Assembly (NCBI GenBank): GCA_036874045.1
Contig: CM072347.1
Location: forward strand, 1,118,501-1,182,500
Direction: 5' to 3'
DNA from: Cymodocea nodosa
Lineage: Eukaryota > Streptophyta > Magnoliopsida > Alismatales > Cymodoceaceae
Length of the DNA: 64,000 nucleotides
Each line of letters begins with the position of its first letter. Positions within the stretch are counted from its first letter, which is position 1. The notes beneath the pieces are model-generated. The model ran no database searches and had not been told where the DNA came from. It worked only from the letters and a program-made list of their open reading frames with translations. Positions 60,111-64,000 of this stretch are shown here, in pieces. Both the position numbers and the translations under genes were made by a program.

Positions 60111-61245
60111 GGGCGTGATTGCTTCTACCTTGCCGAAATCTCTGGAAAATCTCCCAAGTGTGTTTGTCTGGTTGATTTTTTTTTTTCGACCACGGGTGTT
60201 TGTCTAGTCGTTGTTTGGATCATCGACCAGGTCTGAGCTTCCCAAGCTCTGCAAATTTCTACAATTCGGGACACAACAAATTTCTGATCTCTGTGTGCAA
60301 ATCATTGTTTTGTTCTTAACATTATCTAAAAGGTTTTATACTTCATTTCTTGTGGGTCTGTTAAATGTTTACCCTGCAATTTTTGTATAACCACGATCTG
60401 AAGCGTCATGCGGTTTATTTGCTATCGTTGCTTTTAAGTTTTTACCACCAAATGCAACCGACTTCCGATTTCACCTTCTTTTGTAGTATCATAAGATATG
60501 ATGTTGATGGATCGTTGGGGTGTTCTTGTACTGGTGTGGAGTCATCTTCTTTGTGTGGTTCATATAAAACAGCAACTAAGGGTGTTCTTATGAAGAGCAT
60601 GAGTATGGAGAGTTTTGCATGGAGATTGATCACCTTCTAAGTTAGATCCATATAATCAAAATTTCCGGTTGTGCTTAATGGAGTCATCACAGATTCATTT
60701 CATTCCCCGTGTTTATGTTTTGATTGCCAATGTGACAAAGTTCATGTTTGTACTTTTATTGTTAGGAAGTAAGTTATCATCTAAAAAAATTGATTATATA
60801 CAAAATGAAAAATAACAGTTATTGGTTGATTTAATATAGGATTAAAGTAGAATAATAGCTGAAGTAGAAAAATGCCTGTGAAGTTATATTGATACATTTA
60901 TGATTATGCTTACAAATTTATTCTGTAATGAACCAAGTTCCCCCCTTCCAGTTGGAATTAGGATGGATGATCTTGAACTTGCCTAGGATATATTGATAAT
61001 GACCATCTCAGAAAGTTTTCATCAAGGTATACCTTGAAGATTTGAATCGTGTACTTCAATGGTAATTCAAATGGACAAATGAAATACTTGTTACTACCAT
61101 AGGTTGCCAGCAGTCTTGTAAAAAATTATGTTAATGGGGCTTGAAGCAAAAAGCAAGAGTGCAGAATAGATCATACAATTTTTGCTCTTCGAGGGCTGTG
61201 ACTTGCATTTTTAAATTAGCAATGATACGACATTAAAATGCCGTA
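60110..61245. other. Spacer with an unrecognised ORF
   Basis: A 91-codon + strand ORF at 60365-60640 has no recognised domain and no supporting conservation in the window. Otherwise AT-rich spacer up to the start of the conserved upstream block of gene F. Confidence 0.35.
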
Positions 61246-61249
61246 TTCC

Positions 61250-61981
61250 ATAATTCGTCCATTACATTTAAAATTAAAAGGAATGTACATATCAACATTA
61301 TTTGAGAAATTCTATTTTTGATGTGCATTTTGACATGGGTTTCATTTGAATTCTTAATTCAGCAATTAAATTTACATGTCTATAATTTTCGTTTATTTAA
61401 ATATATAATTTCTTCCACAACTGCTTTCCAATTTCACAGGCAATTAAAATATCTATTTAAATTCAATTTATATACTATTAAAATATTTTAAATTGTGCAA
61501 AGCGTGTGAAATACTAGTTGTGTAGATAAGTATTGGTGATGGCAAAGGGTTTTGTTGGAGATACTCAAGAATATATGTAACCAATATTGCCAAGTCAAAA
61601 AGAAGTTGAGGATATTACGCATATAATTCCATATGATCAATATTTTCAATATCAAAATACATGTTTCTCGACTCATTGAAAAAGAAAATTGCTAAGGGAG
61701 ATATTTGTGGAACGGGGATGTCAAAATTTTCCACGCATTTATGGGTTTTTTGAACTATCAAATGTATTATATATACAATAAATGAAAACAAGACTAATAT
61801 TTTGTAAATATATATTGGGAGAAACAAATTGTTTTACTTGTTCAAACAAAATTATAAAAGATTGTGGAGAAACTTGTGGGATTGTAATAAATTTTGGTTC
61901 CTATAAAATACGGTAAGGGAACGGGCATCATTGTAAAGTTGGGTGACTCATTCATCCGTGGATTGTGTTGGAGATTCTAGG
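61250..61981 (+). promoter_or_regulatory. Upstream region of gene F
   Basis: Collinear with the block upstream of E. TATA box TATAAAATA at 61902-61910, TGACTCA at 61944-61950, ATG at 61982. Single core promoter. Confidence 0.7.
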
Positions 61982-63160
61982 ATGGGTGTGATACGAAAGG
62001 TACTCCCATTGCTCGTCTGTGTTGCCCTTCTCTTATTCAACAATGCGAGTGGAAGGCATCGTCAACTTCCCATCGAAAAAGAGGTATTGGATCTGAAGAC
62101 CCATCTCGAATCCATAAGGAAGAATAGCATCAAGACAATCCAGGTATTGTAATTTCCTATTGTCCTAGCCTGTTTTTTTATGTTGCTAATGCTTTTATTT
62201 ATATTTTCTTTAATAAAATCTCTGATCTATTTATGTGATGGAGGTCTAAATATCAAAGGAGTACAAGTGGGAGAACTAAACGAAAGAAGACCAACTTTAC
62301 TATATTTGAATTTATTCCAAGTCTTTCAAGATTCACATAACATGAAAGAAGACTAACTACATTATATATGTGTGTGTGTGTGTGTGTGTTGTTGTGTATT
62401 TGTTTTAGATGATTGCTTTGGATAGGTGTTTGATGTTCTATATGTTATTTTGATGCATATTTTTTGGTGTCATCATCAGAAAATCTGAATGTTTTCTACC
62501 TTTTTTTGTCGTCACATCCATCAAAATTTTTGTCTTGTGTACAAGGTGAAAAACTCATACATATGAGGGAATAAGAGGAAATATTGTTGATGATGACATC
62601 AAAAACATTTTTGCGATTTCATTTATATCCTATTTGAAGATTGCTTTTGAAAGAATTAATGTTTGAGATGCAATGCATGCATTCATTCCACAGATTGCTG
62701 GTGGAGATGTGTACGACTGTGTTGACATCTACAACCAACCGGCCTTTCTTCATCCAAATCTCAAGGACCATAAAGTGCAGGTTTAAGTTCACAAACAACT
62801 GCTTAATCAATTGCCAGAGAAGTATCAGTCACATAATTTATTAATTCTCACAATATACAACAATTAATATTTTCCTCTTACCATGTATACATGACACATT
62901 GACGATAATTGTTGATTTGCATGTGAACTATATCTATTATTTTTGTGATGCAGATGATACCGACGAACTTCCCAGCAGGTCTGTCGACGACCAATGATGG
63001 CATCGAAGGCGAGGTACAATTCTCCTCGGAAGAGGAATGCCCACAAGGGTCGGTGCCTATCCAAAGAATCGACCTCGACACCATGGCCAGAGACAAATTT
63101 GTGTTGGGATCAAAAGCGATGAGTTCCCGAAAGGTCTTCGAAGATGACGTCAGTCAATTT
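61982..63160 (+). CDS. Neprosin-like gene F, exons 1-3, interrupted in intron 3
   Basis: Exons: 61982-62143, 62694-62780, 62954-63160, with canonical splice sites and phase-0 introns like B to E. The signal peptide is VLPLLVCVALLLFNNASG. Exon 2 carries the activation peptide with a Lys-to-Asn change (DIYNQPAFLHP). Exon 3 has CPQGSVPIQR and starts MIPTNFPAG where paralogues have MKPTIFPTG. Intron 3 opens with GTAAGTGTTC, but after about 90 bp a Copia element begins (about 63250) and continues to the window edge. Exons 4-7, which hold the neprosin domain, are therefore either beyond the element or lost. The open exons suggest recent interruption or tolerance of a large intron. Whether the catalytic positions are also changed here cannot be seen. 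Confidence 0.8.
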
Positions 63161-63249
63161 GTAAGTGTTCTCTAGCCATGAATACTGATTGTTGCAGTAG
63201 ATATACATTAAATTTTATATTATATATGTATTCATGATGAACATGGAGT

Positions 63250-64000
63250 TACAAGATAAAAACACGACAAGATCTCTTGAGCACCTTTGACAGAGCTTGT
63301 GGGAAGAACACCCTAAGGAGAGAGTGGGCAAGGGAAGAGACACTGACAGAGAACCCTAGTTTACAAAAAGGTGCGAGCGAAAAACTTGCTCTTAGCCCTC
63401 AATGTATTAGTATTTATATGATAATTACAACAACATAATCTTAGACAGTTAAAACAACCTAAACATTACTCTAACAATCAAACTAGACGCAAATAACAAT
63501 AACTAATAATACAATGCAGGCAAGAAAGATAGAAATACCCTTGGCTAAGTGCCCTCAGATCCATGTTTTTCTCTCACTCGCCCGCAAGCTCAACTTGGGG
63601 TTTTCCACAAATGTTGAGCTTGGATTGGATGTATTCTAGACGTCATGGACAAAGACCTTTCGTGAAACATGCTTCATTCTAGCATGGAACACAGGATTGT
63701 ATGTTAGAGCTATTGTGGACAGATTGTTACAAAAATATTTGGGATACTAAATAAGGGTATGTTTAACTCCCTAAATAACGATGCTAGTCAACAGAGTTCA
63801 GTGGTTGTTGATGCTAAGCATCTATACTCAGCTTCCATTGATGATTTGGACACTGTTGCTTAATTCTTGGCACACTAAGATACTGGATTGCACCCAAGAA
63901 AATGCAAAAGCTGCCAAATGATCTCTTACAGTAAGACTCCCTCATTCTTGTTCAATTTTAATACACCTGTAGGAGACTTTATTGGCTTACAATCTTCAAT
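63250..64000 (-). mobile_element. Copia element in intron 3 of gene F (continues past window)
   Basis: 63250-63475 is probably the 3' LTR (TGTTAGAGTAATG at its start on the - strand, near 63475). To the right, on the - strand, RNase H pieces read AEYRCLASTT and DNLSTIALTYNPVFHARMKH, the family 'eAEYralA' and 'D..sa..la.NPvfHaR.KH'. Stops are present, so this copy is decayed. The left boundary is set by loss of similarity to intron 3 of E and B after GGAGTTAC. Confidence 0.75.

Noticed and set aside
60365-60640. 91-codon ORF between Copia and gene F as a gene
   Set aside because: No recognised domain, no homologue in the window and no supporting promoter or splice context.

Overview
The window is nuclear DNA of a flowering plant. 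It holds multi-exon genes with GT-AG introns, TATA promoters, AT-rich spacers and many decayed LTR retrotransposons. A non-grass monocot would fit the GC-rich last exons in an AT-rich background, but the species cannot be fixed from the sequence.

The backbone is a head-to-tail array, all on the + strand, of at least six copies of one gene encoding a secreted neprosin-domain protein (neprosin activation peptide plus neprosin / former DUF239 domain). I call them A to F. A (117-482) shows only its last exon because the window starts inside it. B (9452-12407), C (15362-18273), D (31720-34719) and E (53027-55677) are complete seven-exon genes of 394-396 codons with all six introns in phase 0. F (61982-63160) shows exons 1-3, and a Ty1/Copia element lies in its intron 3. 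C and D are recent duplicates that share about 5 kb including upstream DNA. In every copy where the sites are visible, both glutamates expected for neprosin-type glutamic peptidases are replaced: Arg or Lys at the first site, Phe or Leu at the second. A Cys-rich segment follows the second site. The array therefore looks like an expanded family of catalytically dead but maintained secreted neprosin-like proteins.

Between the genes lies nested repeat DNA, with all retroelement coding on the - strand. 880-3990 is a truncated Copia; 4060-6960 holds rearranged Copia pieces. 12784-13271 is an insertion with a 5S-rRNA-like segment, present beside C but absent beside D. 18317-28125 is a 3'-truncated Copia whose gag is split by a further insertion, which itself carries two solo-LTR-like elements 19 bp apart, each with its own 5-bp target duplication. 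35570-48902 is a decayed hAT transposase gene split by a Copia element (36570-47493) with 1751-bp LTRs, a perfect GTAGT target duplication, a protease/integrase deletion and an extra ORF after pol. 56700-59565 holds two more truncated Copia elements, and 63250-64000 holds another.

The neprosin-like genes keep a conserved upstream block: a TATA box (TATAAAATA), a TGASTCA bZIP-type palindrome in the leader, and, ahead of C and D, a 390-bp tandem duplication of the core promoter. I saw no tRNA genes, CRISPR arrays or bacterial features.
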